In this document: positions 21,820-36,100 of the stretch, piece by piece
Numbering within the stretch: position 1 is the first letter of the stretch
Layout of the letters: every line of letters begins with the position of its first letter
Made by a program: the position numbers and the translations under genes
Notes under the pieces: model-generated
Databases searched by the model: none
What the model was told of the DNA's origin: nothing
Seen by the model: the letters and a program-made list of their open reading frames with translations, nothing else
Assembly: GCF_900496995.4 (NCBI RefSeq)
Contig: NC_044011.1
Location: 26,258,041-26,322,040 of the forward strand
DNA: 64,000 bases
DNA from: Aquila chrysaetos chrysaetos
Lineage: Eukaryota > Chordata > Aves > Accipitriformes > Accipitridae
Direction of reading: 5' to 3'

Positions 21820-24800
21820 CTTTCTCCTTGCTTATTTGACTGATTGGGTTATTTCAAAGTAAGCTGTATCAGATGGATAGATTGTGTACAAAATGTTGGC
21901 TTGTGGTTCACCAATATTTTTTTAAAATTACAAGGAGCCTATCTGTGCCTTTTATGTGCCAGTTAGCAAGAGCACAAGAGGTAAGAAGGAATGCCAATTA
22001 ATGTGCTCCGGTAACTCGTAAATGGCCTGCGAATTATTTAGTTCCGGAAATTAGTCATTAAAGAAGCAAAGAGGTTGCAACACCAAATGGATGCTTGTTA
22101 ATTTGGAAAGCACGTGGTGCTTCAGAATCAATGCGTTATGTAGTGGATTGGTTTTGCCACTTACTCAGACTAAGTAGTCGCATTAATTTAACCACCTACC
22201 AAACATGCTTGGCTAACATGTTCTTTCTGCCTACTGCAGGCAAGCAGGTCCTGGTGAGAAGTGTTGCAGAGCCCGTGTGCTGCATTGGAGCAGGGCTGAT
22301 CTTGCGCAAGGCGAGTTTCTGGGCAGCCAGCGAGGTGGGGGCAGGATGGGCTCTGTGTACTAAATGGTACGATGCCTTACATGAGCAAGTGGTGTGTGGA
22401 AGGAGCCATTTGGTAATCTTATGACACTATGAAGCAGTAAAAGAAATGATCCCATAATCAGTTTCAATTACTCTAAATATCTGGGGTTCAATTTAATTAA
22501 ACTTACCCAAATGTGTTTTTAAAAGACTTTCTGCTGTGACAGTATCTTCAGTTACTTGTATAACACCACACACAGGAGAGAAGTGCTATACAGAGAATTC
22601 AGCTGAGTCACATTATTAGTAAATGTGCAGTATCTATCATCTCAGCTTAACCCATTTAATCCACCTGCTCATTAAAAGACAAACATACTCTCCAATTAAC
22701 TGTAAGGCAATATGAACTGAAAATATTCAGTGTGCTACTGATCCTTGAACTGTGTGAGCATGTCTATGCCTAGGGATTTTGGTAAGACCACTCAAACGTT
22801 TCATCTTGTTTGGTTAAGGTACATGAAGATTGAATCTTGGCTCAAAGAAGTTGACAGAATTTTGACTTCAGTAGGACCATGGTTTCACCAGACTTCCAGC
22901 AACAGTAAGGAAAGTTAGAAAGCATCCCAGCTGCAGAAATACTTTGCTGTCTTCAAATTCCGAGACTCTCCCTTTTAAAATCTAGAATACCCTACAATAA
23001 GTATTGCAGCATGGTACTTTTTCCCCCCCAGCTGGTATGAGAGAAAGCATGTCTGTGAGTACATAAATAGCTAAAAGCAAATAGCTTTAATTGTAGCACA
23101 GAAAACCTAAATTGTTCAAGTATGCAACTTTAGTAATTTTTTTTAAAAGCTAAGGTTATGCAAATACGCATTCATGAATCAGCAATGTTTTGCTTAGAAA
23201 CATGTCCCTTGAAAGACTTTAAAATCAAGTATCATTCAATAGCTTTCAAGAGCGTTGTGACAGCCCTTTTATTTGTCATCTTTGTTCTGCTTGTGTTGTT
23301 CTGCGGGGCTGATGACACAAGCACCGAGAGCCCAGTAGCTATTTTGACTGCTCCTTGCCCTTGACTGTTCTATTTTTATCTACACGTTTGCATTGTCTGT
23401 TCAAGCTTTTTTTTAAAACAGCCCTCCAATACAATTTACACTAATTTGCATTATTTAAAGGCAAATTGCGTGCTTTTGGCATCGAAGTTAGGTGGTACAA
23501 TTTAAAACAAGTATTGGTGTATTAAGATGCATAACCTTGTTCCAGGAAATCAAAGGAAGCAGAAATGGTGGTTTTGGCTTCTGAAAAAGCGTTGTCCCGC
23601 TTCTGGCTCATGCACCCCTGGATAATGGTAAATTTGATATGTAGTTTTAGTAAAACACAGGAATGGAAAGCTTGGTAACTACTAGAAATATTGCTGTTTT
23701 CAGCAAATTTGCATAGTGAAGGCAGTTTTATGTTCTGCTTTGTGACTAAAGAGGAATAAAACCAGGTACCAAGTGACTTCTAAGCACGGCGATACCTTTG
23801 CCTGACCAGGCCCAGACCTGCCAAAGACCCGCAGCGCATTACAGAAGCAGAGGCTTGAGCGTTTCAGTTGGCTGGTGAGATTGGGTGCTGCCAACTGCTG
23901 GAGGAAGGCTGAAGTTCCTCTGAGGTGTAAATAGCACTTGGATCTCCTTCATCACCCTCACTGGGCAGATTTCAAGCTTGGAGTACTTCAGGAGACACAA
24001 ATGTGGCCAGACATAGACAATGCACTCATTTCCAGACTGCAAAGTAACAACTGCTCTTTTCTGACAGCAGGTGCCCATTTGAAGCTGTAGGCAAGTTTTT
24101 GAAAAAGTGCCAACAAATTTTTTTTCAACAATCATTTGAAGGCAGCCACTGTTCAGCTAAGGTGACTGTAACCACAGCTGAGACAGACAGGTTTGATGAG
24201 CACTTGCGCTGTAAGGTAACGTGCCATCCCAGCGATAGCCCTTCATACAGCAAATATGCCTGTATGGGCTTTTCAGGCTGCCAACCCAAAGCCAGGTCTC
24301 TGCTCTTTCACAAGGGTGGCTTCTGCCACTACCCTTCCCTGTTCCTTATCTACACGTCATTGACCAAAATTAGGTTATACCAATTTGTTATGTTCTATAG
24401 TTCTGAAGATCAAAGTCCCTGGACAGCCTGCCTTGAGGCGCTAGTGATGGTCAGGTTCCTGAGCTATGCTTTATGGAGACTAAATACAGGTATGCAAGTA
24501 TTGCCTTCCTTTTGCTCCACCACCTTGTCCTTTCTCTTAGAGATGCTTTTCATTATGTCATTTATTTTCTACTTATGTTAAGATCTTGCAGGATGCACTC
24601 TCTTTCTTCTCATTTGTTCTGTATTTTCCCTAATTTGTTACTTGTAAAAATATAAAGGCTCCCTAGAGTTTCAAACAATCATAACTTGGATTTCTACAAT
24701 GCTTCTCTCTTTAGTTACATTTATTCATGTGTTTCAATTAAAATAGGAACAATGTTACATCAAGATGCACATACAGAATATGTTCCATCAGCTTGAAATG

Positions 24801-26375
24801 TCAATACTTTTAAATATTTTACATTAATTATTTCTTGGTTTCTTACTATCCTTCATTGGTACAAGCATTATGGCACATTTAAAAACTGGGGGACAGGATT
24901 CAGTACTGAGAGTGCTGGTGAAATGAAGCCAGTTTGGCTTTGATCTGAAGTAATCTTTCAGGTGTTCCAATATTGTTTATTTCTCAAAACTGATCTTTTT
25001 ATTATACAAATAGAAGAGATTTTTTTTTCTCATGTTATTATTTTTAGCACATTATATATGATAAGAAGTCAGATTTAAAACATATGTTGGTTGCTTAACC
25101 TAACTTTTACTGCGTAAGTTTTTATACCTTTGTAGTGCTATAAATATGACAGCCGTGTACCTACCAGCTCAATGGAAGTGGCAGAGCAGTGCCTATGCCT
25201 GCTTGACAGGTAAGAAAACTGAGGCAAAGATAATTTTTCGGTATTAATCTCCTGGCTTACACTGACTTCATCACTTTCTTGCCTTTCCGTAGCTTCCAGG
25301 CTCTCATCCATTGCTCTAAGCTAGGTTGTCTCAGAATTTCATCACATACTGGGTGTTAGCTGCTGTCAAAGTCCCAGTTTACCTTTAGTATGCATGTGTG
25401 GAGATATGTAGTAAAGCAAGACTTATCTTCACACACACACACACACTTTTCCCCATTAGTTCTTGAAAGAAGTTGAGAAATCCAGAATTTAAAAAAAAAC
25501 TTAGTAAAAACCACACATCACCTTTCTATTCCCTACATGTGATCTGCAACACTTACGCTGTACAGAAAGGTGAGAGGTGCAAAGCATGCTTTTCAGATCC
25601 GTATGGTTGGTGGAATACAGAGGAGACGGTGAAACCTACAATCTCTCCATTTATGTGTTCTTCATGTAAGTAAGAGAAGAAAAGCTTTCCATAAAAATAG
25701 ACAAAAAAAATAAAAATGGGAAGTTTACAAAAAACAGAACAGAGGCAGACAAACACCTGAAGATACACTGTACCTGTTCACGTAAGAGAAATCTTTAACT
25801 GCTTCTTTACACAAATTACAGCCCCTGTTTTATGTTGTTTTGAGCTAATGGTGTCCTAGAAGAGCATTACTTTTATCAATGTACAGAATTTTACAACTTT
25901 ATGAAGTCTGATTACTTGATCCCAAAGCTCCAGCTTCCCCCTGACGAGTAAGTTCAGGAATGGAAGCCAAGTCCTGCTGGCTCTACCAGCTCCCATACGG
26001 GCCTAAAGCTCCCCACTGGGGGTTCAGTGGGGTGCAGCCAGCGAGGGTATTCTCCTCCTAAAGCCTCTGCTAGACCCTTTTATTTCCAAAAAGAGGAGAA
26101 AAGTAAGAAAAAGAAAATAAATCTCATTAGGAAAAACATCCTGCAGTTTAATTGAAATGGCAAATGCAAAGTTAAAAAAATTAATAAAAAAGCTACACAT
26201 CATTAAAGATAAAACAGTAGAATAAATATATATACATATAGCAGTTTTCAAAATAGTCATATCTTAAAATAAAAACATACAACAACTCCCAGGAAAATGA
26301 CAGGCAATACTAATGAAGACATTCTGTTTAAATATTTGGTATTTTAATTTATGAACATGCACTTTCTCTTCTGTA
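21820..26375. other. Convergent intergenic region between CHGB and TRMT6
   Basis: No coding exon is supported. The open frames at 22095-22424 and 24099-24581 have no recognisable protein and no splice partners. The only named item is an (AC)8 microsatellite. TRMT6 3' UTR may extend into the right-hand part. Confidence 0.6.
25431..25446. repeat. (AC)8 microsatellite
   Basis: Eight perfect AC units lie in the CHGB-TRMT6 intergenic region. Confidence 0.85.
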
Positions 26376-26433
26376 TTTATTTCAGGAAAACATGAGGTCA
26401 TGCTGTAAAGTTCTGGTCTTAATCTCTTTTTAT
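26376..26433 (-). terminator. TRMT6: Candidate poly(A) signals of TRMT6
   Basis: Two AATAAA hexamers on the minus strand (26433-26428 and 26381-26376) lie 510-570 bp beyond the TRMT6 stop codon. Either would give a normal-length 3' UTR. Others exist further on, so the used site is uncertain. Confidence 0.5.
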
Positions 26434-26942
26434 TGTTCCTTTGGAAAGAAAAGTGTATGACTTTTGCTGTTCGTTCTAGTTCCTTAAACTACTGAACGCA
26501 GCCAGGTTCTGTGTCCAAAGGGGGAGCAGATCACTACGCAGAATGTTTTACCCTGATGCTGTTGTGGGAAAATGGGGAGCTAAGTTAGATGTGTTGATTC
26601 GGACTCAACCTTTTAAAAAACTACTTCATCATATCCACTTTTGGCAACAAACAAAACAGAATGCCTTCACTGATGTTCTATCTTCTCTTGATCTTCTCTT
26701 CTTTTTGAAGTTACTGTGTTTTCAGTGTGACATTTGCTTCCAAGGGACACCTGCTTCTCATTCTGATCGTGTAAACTGATAAAGAGCAAGACAATCCTCC
26801 CTACCACACAGTTCTGATGCTTTTTGCTGACAGATGTATGACAGGTACAATTTCTGTACCGTCAAGAGCACAGAAAGTATATTTGTTATTTTACTAACAG
26901 TAAGACTCCTGAGATCTAAAAAACAAATCAATACTTCAAATA

Positions 26943-27116
26943 TTAACAATGAAGGTCTTGAACTTTGCATCTTTTAGATGATGGCTCTTCCATCTTCAGT
27001 GCTTCTAAACTACTAGAATCCGATTTGCCCTTATCCAAGACAACAGTGGTACCAGACAGAAGGTACCCTCCACCTCCGCTCATTGTCAGTTTTGGATGGC
27101 TTCGATCTGGTAAGAC
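26943..27116 (-). CDS. TRMT6: TRMT6 coding exon 11 (terminal)
   Basis: It encodes VLPDRSHPKLTMSGGGGYLLSG, then a variable tail with SSKRCK, and ends in TAA. The acceptor AAAG is preceded by a T-rich tract on the minus strand. Confidence 0.95.
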   Translation of the reverse strand, partial: VLPDRSHPKLTMSGGGGYLLSGTTVVLDKGKSDSSSLEALKMEEPSSKRCKVQDLHC

Positions 27117-30100
27117 CTTTAAAAAAAAACAACAAACCCAAACAAACAAAAAAAACCAACCAACAAGCATCTGTAAAAACTCACTCTATATGTGCACATC
27201 AAATTGTGTAATTTAAGCTTACAGTGTAAGATGTAATTTTTTTTTTCCAGCCACCACAACAAACAGCCGTTTGGAAAGTGTATTTATCTTCAAAGGGCAA
27301 AGTATCTGCATACCAGAAACCAGTTACAGAAACATGTAAGAATACAGGCTGCTGCCTTACTGATTACTTCTTTGTGGCATTTCCAGCAAAGTTATAAAGT
27401 CAAGGTCTGTGATACATTGAAGTCTCATTAATGTGTTCAGAACTGGTGCACTTTGCAAGAAACCACAGCTGGTCTTAACACAACAGCATTAAGTAATGCA
27501 GTAATTTCCAGTTCTGTCAGTATAATCTTTATATAGCTACCCCCTTAAGGTAAGACACAGCAACGGACCATCACTTTGAGCTACATTACTCGTTTCTGTA
27601 AATGCTTTCTCTTTGCTTATGCTTCCTCCTTGCTTTGACTGCTGTCCCAGGTCTAAGCTGATTTATGTGTATTGTTCCTAACTGCACCCAGGCACAGTAA
27701 CTGTTGCCAAGCCTGACTTGGGTGAACATCTTCATCTATGAATCTCCTGATCATTCCCAATTTGGTTGCCTGATCAATAGTCAGCAATTGTGGCCACCCT
27801 TGAATTAAGTCATCCCCTAGACAGTAATTTCTTATGGACTCCAGAAGCTATGGGCAAGGAGAAAATCAGTAAAATGCAAGAACCTCTTCAGAGGTGGTAA
27901 GCTGCTTAGAGATCAGACATGCTTCTGCTCCATAGTTGAGAGGGTACTCCACATTTGCAAACACCTTGTTCCAACAAAGGTAGTCCAACTGACATTTTCC
28001 ACTGTGGAGACATTCTCCCCTCTCACCTTGTGTTCATTGTTCAGTTCCCAGACTGGAAGCTTCTTGTTACTTTAGTTCCAGGAAACGTGTTATTTGAAGA
28101 CACTGACTTTTGTAAGTCACCACCATTCTTAACGTTACAAATTTTTTTTTTCAGCCATCAAACCAACTGGAAATTAATAAACACGTGCAGTATTTTGCTA
28201 CACCTCTCTTATATGACATTAGATTGTCCCTTGCTTTAGGCTAGCCACTAAAGCAGCACAACTATTACATCTGTCAGTGTGCTACAAGTATTTCAGCAAA
28301 ATGTTTAAATGAAATGCTCTGTAAGAAGAAAATAAAGTATTTCCATTTGAAATTGTTGCAAGGAAGCATTAAATCTCTTCAGAATATTTTCCCACTGCTC
28401 TCAGGTAAAACACATGCATGAGCTTATACATTGTTTTGGTCAGTCCAAAAACCGTATTTTCGGAGAGTGTTTTGCTCCCCAGTATTGCAGTTTTGACAGC
28501 CACTTACTGGAATCCTTACCTGGTAGTTTCGTAGCCAGGTTTCAGACAGCTTTAGGTTAATAACACCGCCTCTTTCCCTCAGCTTTGTGTAACATTCTAA
28601 TAATGGCTTAAAAAAAACCAAACAGTAGGTTATACAGCAGAAGAGTCTCAAACTTGAACGGTAACAGCTAAAGTAACGTACTTGATTTACCTCTTTATAC
28701 TGGCAGTAGACAACAAAAGGCCTTGAAGGAGCAACAAATTCCAATAAAGAAAGTAACAAAGGAGTGGGATGAAACTTGCTGGCCACAATTAAGCTGCAGA
28801 AGAAATTTCACGCGCATTAGTTTTCTGCTTCTAAAACCTATTCAAGTGACATTTTCTCCTACTTAGCACAGCGATCAATTATAGCTTAAATGTTGCTAAT
28901 CAGCATGTTTTCATGGCTCTAACAACTCCCCAAATATAAAAACAAATCATGATTTCCTACTTGCATAATTAAGAGGATAAAACACTTGCTCCCTACAGTG
29001 CAGTATATTAAACGCATTGCAGAAGCTGTGTTGAGCTCTACAATAATTCTTACAACCCAAGAATTTGCATGCTGCTTTCTCTACCCTAAGACCATTGTCC
29101 AAATACAATTTAAATTTTGTGACTGCTAATTGTTGCTTAGAATGTAACCTCAGTTGTGATTCTTTAGACTGGGTAATCTTCATTAAATACAGTTTTATAT
29201 AAAAAAGTTATTACTTAAAAAGAAAATAATCCCTTAACGGGCATGACTGAAAACCTTTTAAAAAGAAATTATGTCCTTGCCAACTTAAAGGCATCGTATT
29301 TTCTTCTTCATCCTCATTTTAATATCAGATTATAACTCGTATTTACAGATGCTTAAGATTCTCCACAGGTATCTAGAGTTTTTACCAAACCCCCCCCCCC
29401 CCCCACTCCTAAACTATACTGCAAGAAATGGTTAAGATTCAGTGAGTTAATAAATTGTACTTGTGCAGAAAGAATGGGCTAATTAAACTAATTCTCTAGT
29501 ATACGGTTACTATATGAAAAGACCCATCAATTGATTAACATTTGTTCTCCAGCAGAATGTACATCACTGGAGATACCATCAAACTTGCCTAACAAAAGGG
29601 AGGTAAAAACTGAGGTTCAATTTCCTAAACACAATGGATATAAAGAGGCGAGACAATTTTACAGTTGCTTCTGTTTCAGTTTTCTGCTGGCCATGGCCTT
29701 GCAGGCTACAGATTTAACCCTAATTCCAAACCTCAAAAAAATTGTGTTCCAGTAATTAACCAAGTGGACTGTAAAGAAAAAAGACTCCAGACTGTGCCTT
29801 GGAAGGCTTGGAGTGCTGCGCTGACACTGCCAGGAGCTCTGCCAGACAATAGGAAGGTAAGTGAGGGATGAGAGAGACTCTGAAAAATCAAATTCTGTTC
29901 TCTCATATGGCAGCACATACTGCTGTCAGCAGGTAGTCTGGCCAGTCATGAAATTAATGTAATGGGTGAGAGGGGAGAAGGAGGAGGTAGGGGAAGGGCA
30001 GGGAAGGGTAGAGAGAGGGGTTGTGGTCTAATTCTGAACACGTGGAGTGTCTATAAACCAGTTTCTGCTTTCACTGTATCAGAAAAACTTAATAGTCTAT

Positions 30101-33100
30101 CTTCAAAAAAGTCTTCCTTAGAAGAATACCAAATCCCTAATGAATTGTCTTCCTTTTCTCCCCCTCAAAGACCTATGACAGGCTTCAACTCTCATGAATG
30201 GAATTAACAAATAGATCTAGTACAAGCAATGTTTTACCACATAACAGCACAGAAGACATAAACGTTGTACAATTCAGGACCTCAAGAAGTAATTCTCCTA
30301 AAGTTGATGCCCAACTTTACCTAACAACCAGTTTTTTACTCTGACAGTTAAGTCCTAATCTTTCTCCCCACCTCCAATGTTAACCAGCTTTTACCTATCC
30401 TTCTGCTGTTTCTCTCTTGCAAAACAAAACAAAATAAAATCCTAACTTCCCTGCCTACTTCTACTCACGTGCCAAGTCATTAGCTCGAAGCATTTCTTTA
30501 TTCCATGCCAATTTTTCCTGGCTTAGCAGTGTATGTACCCTGTGGTTCTTGATCTAAACAAATGGCGGGCTATAAAAGGCAGATGACTAAACAAAGGTGA
30601 TCTTGATTGAGCCATCTGGGACAGTGCCTTCAGGCAACCATAAACTTCTCTTCCCCCCTATCATGCTGAAGGCTTCCTAGAGCAAGAAATCGCTCATCCC
30701 TTCAAGCATATAATTTGTTACAGCTTTCATGCATTACAAAGGACAAAAGAAATATGCAAGTGATTGACAACAAATGAACAAGAGACAAATATTAAATAGG
30801 CTTCCTTGAACTCAATCAACAACCGAGTATACTATTTTACATTACAGGAAGAATCAAGTGAAGTCAAACATTAATTTTGGCTTTGCCAGACTATGCACAG
30901 ACATCAATTATAATGATGGGTGCAGGGGACAGCAGTAAAACCAGCACAAAACACTACCACTGTTGAGGCAGCTTAATGGTCATCCACAGGCATCACCAGT
31001 GGTGCTGCTGCTGCCAAACAGATGTGCAGTACTTTTACAAACCTCCTTTAACATTTTATTGCTTCAGAGAACACTGAATGACCTGCCTCTGCATCTTTAC
31101 AGAAAATGCTAATTCTGTGACTTGAATATGCTAGATGAGATATACTAAAATATGAATGAGCATGAGTTAAAACATTTCATAATAATAAAACCAAAAATTA
31201 CACAAGCATTTAAACATAACCAATAAATGTGTATTAAAATTTATCTGAGCAGAATGGCTTTATTCCCAGTGAGCCAATATTCTTAGGAGGAAAAAATTAA
31301 TATGAATGTTATTAAATGAATTAAATCAATGTTAGTTGATTAACTCAAATCACTCCAGCATTTGCTAAGAACATCATGAAAAAGTCACAACCACCAAATG
31401 CTCTTGCACTATTGTGGGGCTGAATTTCTAGGAATATGTTTATCGTATTTGTTTTAAACTTCTGATATTAAATCTTAATGTGAAATTGTTCCTTGAGAAC
31501 AATCAATCCTGGCTAAAGCAGGTAAAATTAAGTTATGTGTTTTTCCTGTGTAAAAAAGAAATGAGTTTCTAAAAACCAACCAACCAACCAAAGCCCCAAA
31601 ACAACAAACTTAGTTTCAATTTAATAAACTTAAAACCTGAGGTTCTGCTTTGCCAGTTAGAATCTTTTGATTTTTATCGTCAGTCATTTAAATTCTGCCT
31701 GGATTCTGTTTCTCTTTGGATAGAATAGATTTTTTTTTTTTTTTTTTTTTTACTCACAGCTAGTCAGGAAACTATGACTTTTACATCATGACATTTCAAA
31801 CCATTTAAATAACAGAAAAAAGCTCAACCAGAACCAAACAAGACCCCCCACACACCTGGGTTGACTGCTTGCTTGTAAATATTAAGAAAAAAAATATGGT
31901 ATTTTTCAAACAAAGCTTTTATTTGTTTCAAAGAAAATTATTTTCCGTAGATGTGTTTTCAAGCAGAAGACCTTTCTGATTACAAACTCACTCACCCATC
32001 AGCATTCTTCTCTCTCAACAAAGCAGCAGTTTCTATTAGCTTTTTCCTTCTCTCCCATTGTTTTCTTTGCTTTTCCCGAACCTTTGAACAACAAAACAAA
32101 TAGTTTGCACTTTAACTGGTAATTATATATTAGATCACTATTGCATGGACTGAATTTTCATTTTTTGCATCTTAGGTGGCTTAATGAAAGACAAAAGACA
32201 ACTTCCAGAGTTCCATTTTAACACCTGAATAAGCTGTATTTCAGCATGTCTGATTCAGACGGCAGAGTTTTAAGTATATAGATGTTGTAAAATTTGAATA
32301 GCCACAACAAATATTCTTACATTTTCTTTATTTTCTTTTTCTTTGTTCTCTTTAAATTCTACATCTTCAGCATTAATGTCCATTGTTTCTTGTTCTTCTG
32401 TTTGGCTGATCTCCATAGCTGCTTCAGCAGCAGATTCCTCTTCTGCTTCCTGTAGGGAAGTCTGCTTCTCATCAGTCAATCCATTGCTTTCTTCCTCCAG
32501 TAGCGCATTATCTTCAGGTTCTGAAGGCAGAGTCTCTGTAGAAAATGTCCCAGAGAGGAGACTATCCACTTTGCTGAGAGGAAATTCATGAAGATTATCA
32601 AAAAAAAGTTTTGGAAATCCAAAACAACTGGTAGCAGCTCTAACAGGTCCTCCTCCTGGATACATCTGAATAATGGATCCATAGCCTATGAGAGCAAAAG
32701 AATCAAAAACACACTGGAAAGCTAGAATTTCTTAAATAGAATATTTAAGCAAAAATGCTTAAATGAAGCATTCATTTAAGAATACGTAAGTAAATTGCCT
32801 GCTCTTAATCTAACCTTCATCAAATTTAACAGGCTGCTAAAGTATGCCTCAAGGTAGAAAATCTTTATTGGAAGGACAACAGTTACTGCAACTCAAAAGG
32901 ACAAGGTAACTCAAAGATTATGCATGTATTAAACATGTATTTAGGATTAGCACAGAACATCTAGGCAGTGGCAAATTGTTAGAAAAGCTAATTTAATTAA
33001 GATTTAAAAGACAAATTTTCTACAGTATTTGTTACTTATAACCACGGAGTGGGTTTGATTAAAAAAAAAAAAAAAAAAGCTAATTTAAACAGCATTAATA

Positions 33101-36100
33101 GGTAAAAAATTTCTTCAACACAGACTCTAAAGGAAGAGATGTCAGATGTTTAAACATACTAAAAAGAACTTTTCAATAGTTATATTGAAATTGCATCTTA
33201 CTTAATTTGCTTCAGAAAGTATCCCTATGGCCAAAAGTTGCTGAAACAAAACCAATTTATAGTACAGCTGCCTGTGTGCTTCTCAGTCAACAGACAACAC
33301 ATCTGGGTGCACAACATTACATCACATTTCCTACCTTTCTGGGCTTCTGGAATATAATTGTCACCTCTGTCTAGTGTCTTTGAATGATTTATGATTAAAC
33401 TAATTAACTGAGTTTGAGAAATAAAAAAACAGGTCAAACTTCTCCTAGAATATGTTCAAGAAAATGTCACATACTACTTTTAAACTACACGTTTTGCAGA
33501 CATTAAATCCCTGGCGCAGTGAACAAGAGGAATAACAACATTTTCAGTGCTGCGGGCTGTCTGAATTCCAGTGTTACTATTCCTGTTTTCTGCCATTCAC
33601 TTTCCCGGACTTCCCAGAAGCCTGGGAAGAATCTGCATACAAGCTGCTTACAGCCTTTTCTGAACACAATGTCATTATGCTGAGACAGAAACTAAATGTA
33701 CAGTGATATCAACTTTAATCTTTTTTTTTTTAAATAGTGAAAAATAAATCCAACTGAAATATGCAAAATACAACTTTCTCCAATGGAAAAACAAGTATCT
33801 CTTTGAATACTGGAGACAGTAAAAGTAGATTTTAAAAACTGAGGAAAGTATTTTGAGTACTGCCTTTTGATGCGTATTTCTTAAGTTTCAAGTAAGGCCT
33901 CAGTCTGTACATTACCAAAGCTACCGTGTTACTTACCTCCCATTCGCTCCATCACCGCACCCAGCACAAGGCCTGCACATGTTTCCATTACAATCATCTT
34001 GTTGCCAGCACGGATGTTTCCTAAAGTCAACATCTGAGCTAGGGTGTCATATCGCAAGTGGCTAGAAGACAAAGGGTTTTAAGAAATATCGAGTTAGTTT
34101 TCTTAGAGTTAGAAATACTACGTATCAGCTCAGGAGCCTGTCAAAAAAAGTTGGATTACAGGTAGGTTTTCAGGAACAACATAGTGGTCTTCAGAGTCAC
34201 CATGCAGAGCAGAAACTTACAATTAACCATCTGGTAATAAAGAAGGACTAGAACCAGAGCCAACAAGAAATTAGCAGGGAATAGCAAAAGTAGGATATGA
34301 AGTAGGGTGTACATACTTAAGTGGACATCACATGCCATGTCAGTCAGACAAAATATTTTTAAACTTTTCTTTTTTTTTGTTTTCTCTGACATGTCAGTTT
34401 GGTAAAGAACAAATTGTATTTGAATGCATTTCCTAATCCAGTAATGTATTCTTTGTGATTTTCATCTGTTTGGCAGTAGCACACACCACCTGCAATCCAG
34501 GATCAAAACCTAACTACTGACGATAGCACATGCACTGAAGAGACTGGTGATGGCCAAGGAAATCACAACTGATCTTAATAGATAAATAAAGCCAAGTGAA
34601 GGAGATGGAGGAAGGAGAAGGAAAAAGGTTTGAGAAGCCTTAAATAACATAAATTTCAGGTTTTCAAGCTCAGCTTCTTAGATCTACTATTGCTACTTTA
34701 AAAATAACAAATCAGTCCATCTTAAACAATGTCTGTAACAATGTATCATTTAATTTAGGTAAGAGAAAATCAACTGCAGCTAGATCTCTGCTGTCATTGC
34801 CCCCCCACTCCCACCCCTGAATGTTAACTCCATGTTTTTAAACTCTCGAGACTTCTGATTGAAGAAGATTTTGAATCCCTAACACATTAAAGACAAAAAC
34901 CCCTGCTTCTGGTAGGTGGCTTGTTATTTTGATTACTGAGCCAGAAAAGAGAGGATATGCCACTGACCAAAACCGGGTAAGAGATACCTCTGAAAATGCA
35001 AAGAGCCTCTGCCTACATAGGTAATTAGCAAGATGGTGGTGGTAGGGAAATTTGGTAAAAGTTGATGCTGCATGCAAAACAGTTTTCCTCTTTGCTGCAA
35101 TAGCATATTGATTCGTTTTCTATATCATATTATTTTTCATGAATTTGCAATCTTTCCATTAACAGGAAAAAAAGAAGAAATGTGAGTATTGTATTGTGAC
35201 GGTGTGCTCCCTGTCCCCCCCAAACCTGACCTGTATATCCCATAACCCTGCTCGAGTGATAATCACCAGTGGGGGTCGTAACGGATGCGTCCGGTCATGT
35301 GGATTCGGGGGGGACAGATAACAACACGATAGCCAAGGGCTAATTCGAGCAATGCACCCACCTAACCACTGTGCTGGTCAATGTCCGACTCAAGCCAAAT
35401 CTGGAAGAAACTAACATCTGTAGTCAGTATGTAAATTATCTTACTCCATAAACAGCAGGCAGCCCAGGGCCCACTGAGCTCTCCTACATGGCAGCAGACT
35501 GAATGCCAGGATCTCCCCCTGAGTAGGGACACCTCTCAAGGTTACTCCTCGAGGCTGAGGGAGTCCTTGCCGCAACGGATTCTTGATAAGTGATTAAAAG
35601 CATGCTAAACTTTGAAATCTTAGCTAAGTGATGTAAAGGATTGATTGCACGTATATAATCCTTTAGATATAAACTGTTGACCAAGTCTGGGACTAGGAGT
35701 GGATCCAGCCGCACCTAGACTCCTCTCTGAGGAGTTTAGAACGCAAGGGGGTCCGCTCTGAACCTTGTGACTCGACAGGAGGGTCTCCCTGACAGTTTTG
35801 CCTGACCCTGTCCTCTATGCAGTAAATAATCAAGTGTACCTTGCTATAGAATCTTAGTAAAGCCATCAGTGGTTTAACATCAAACCTTGTTAAATCGCTA
35901 TTTTATATCAATAAACATATTGCTACTTCTCCCTTACAAGCGAAGTGTGTCACTCCATCTGCAACATATATACTCTGGTATAATACAGGTATTTTGAAAA
36001 ATATTAAAATATCTTTCTGTTACAATTTGAAAAAAGAAACAAAACGAAAACTTACTTAATTTTTCCAGGTTCCCTTGCATAATACATTGTTGAAAGAATG

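Larger units (their letters stand above)
28794..31995 (-). other. TRMT6 intron 8
   Basis: This is the longest TRMT6 intron (3.2 kb), AT-rich. It contains a 15-bp C run (29390-29404) and a 22-bp T run (31730-31751). I recognise no transposon or RNA gene in it. Confidence 0.7.

Noticed and set aside
24099-24581. 160-codon plus-strand frame between CHGB and TRMT6
   Set aside because: No recognisable domain, no promoter or splice context, and no coding-like composition; expected by chance over 5 kb.
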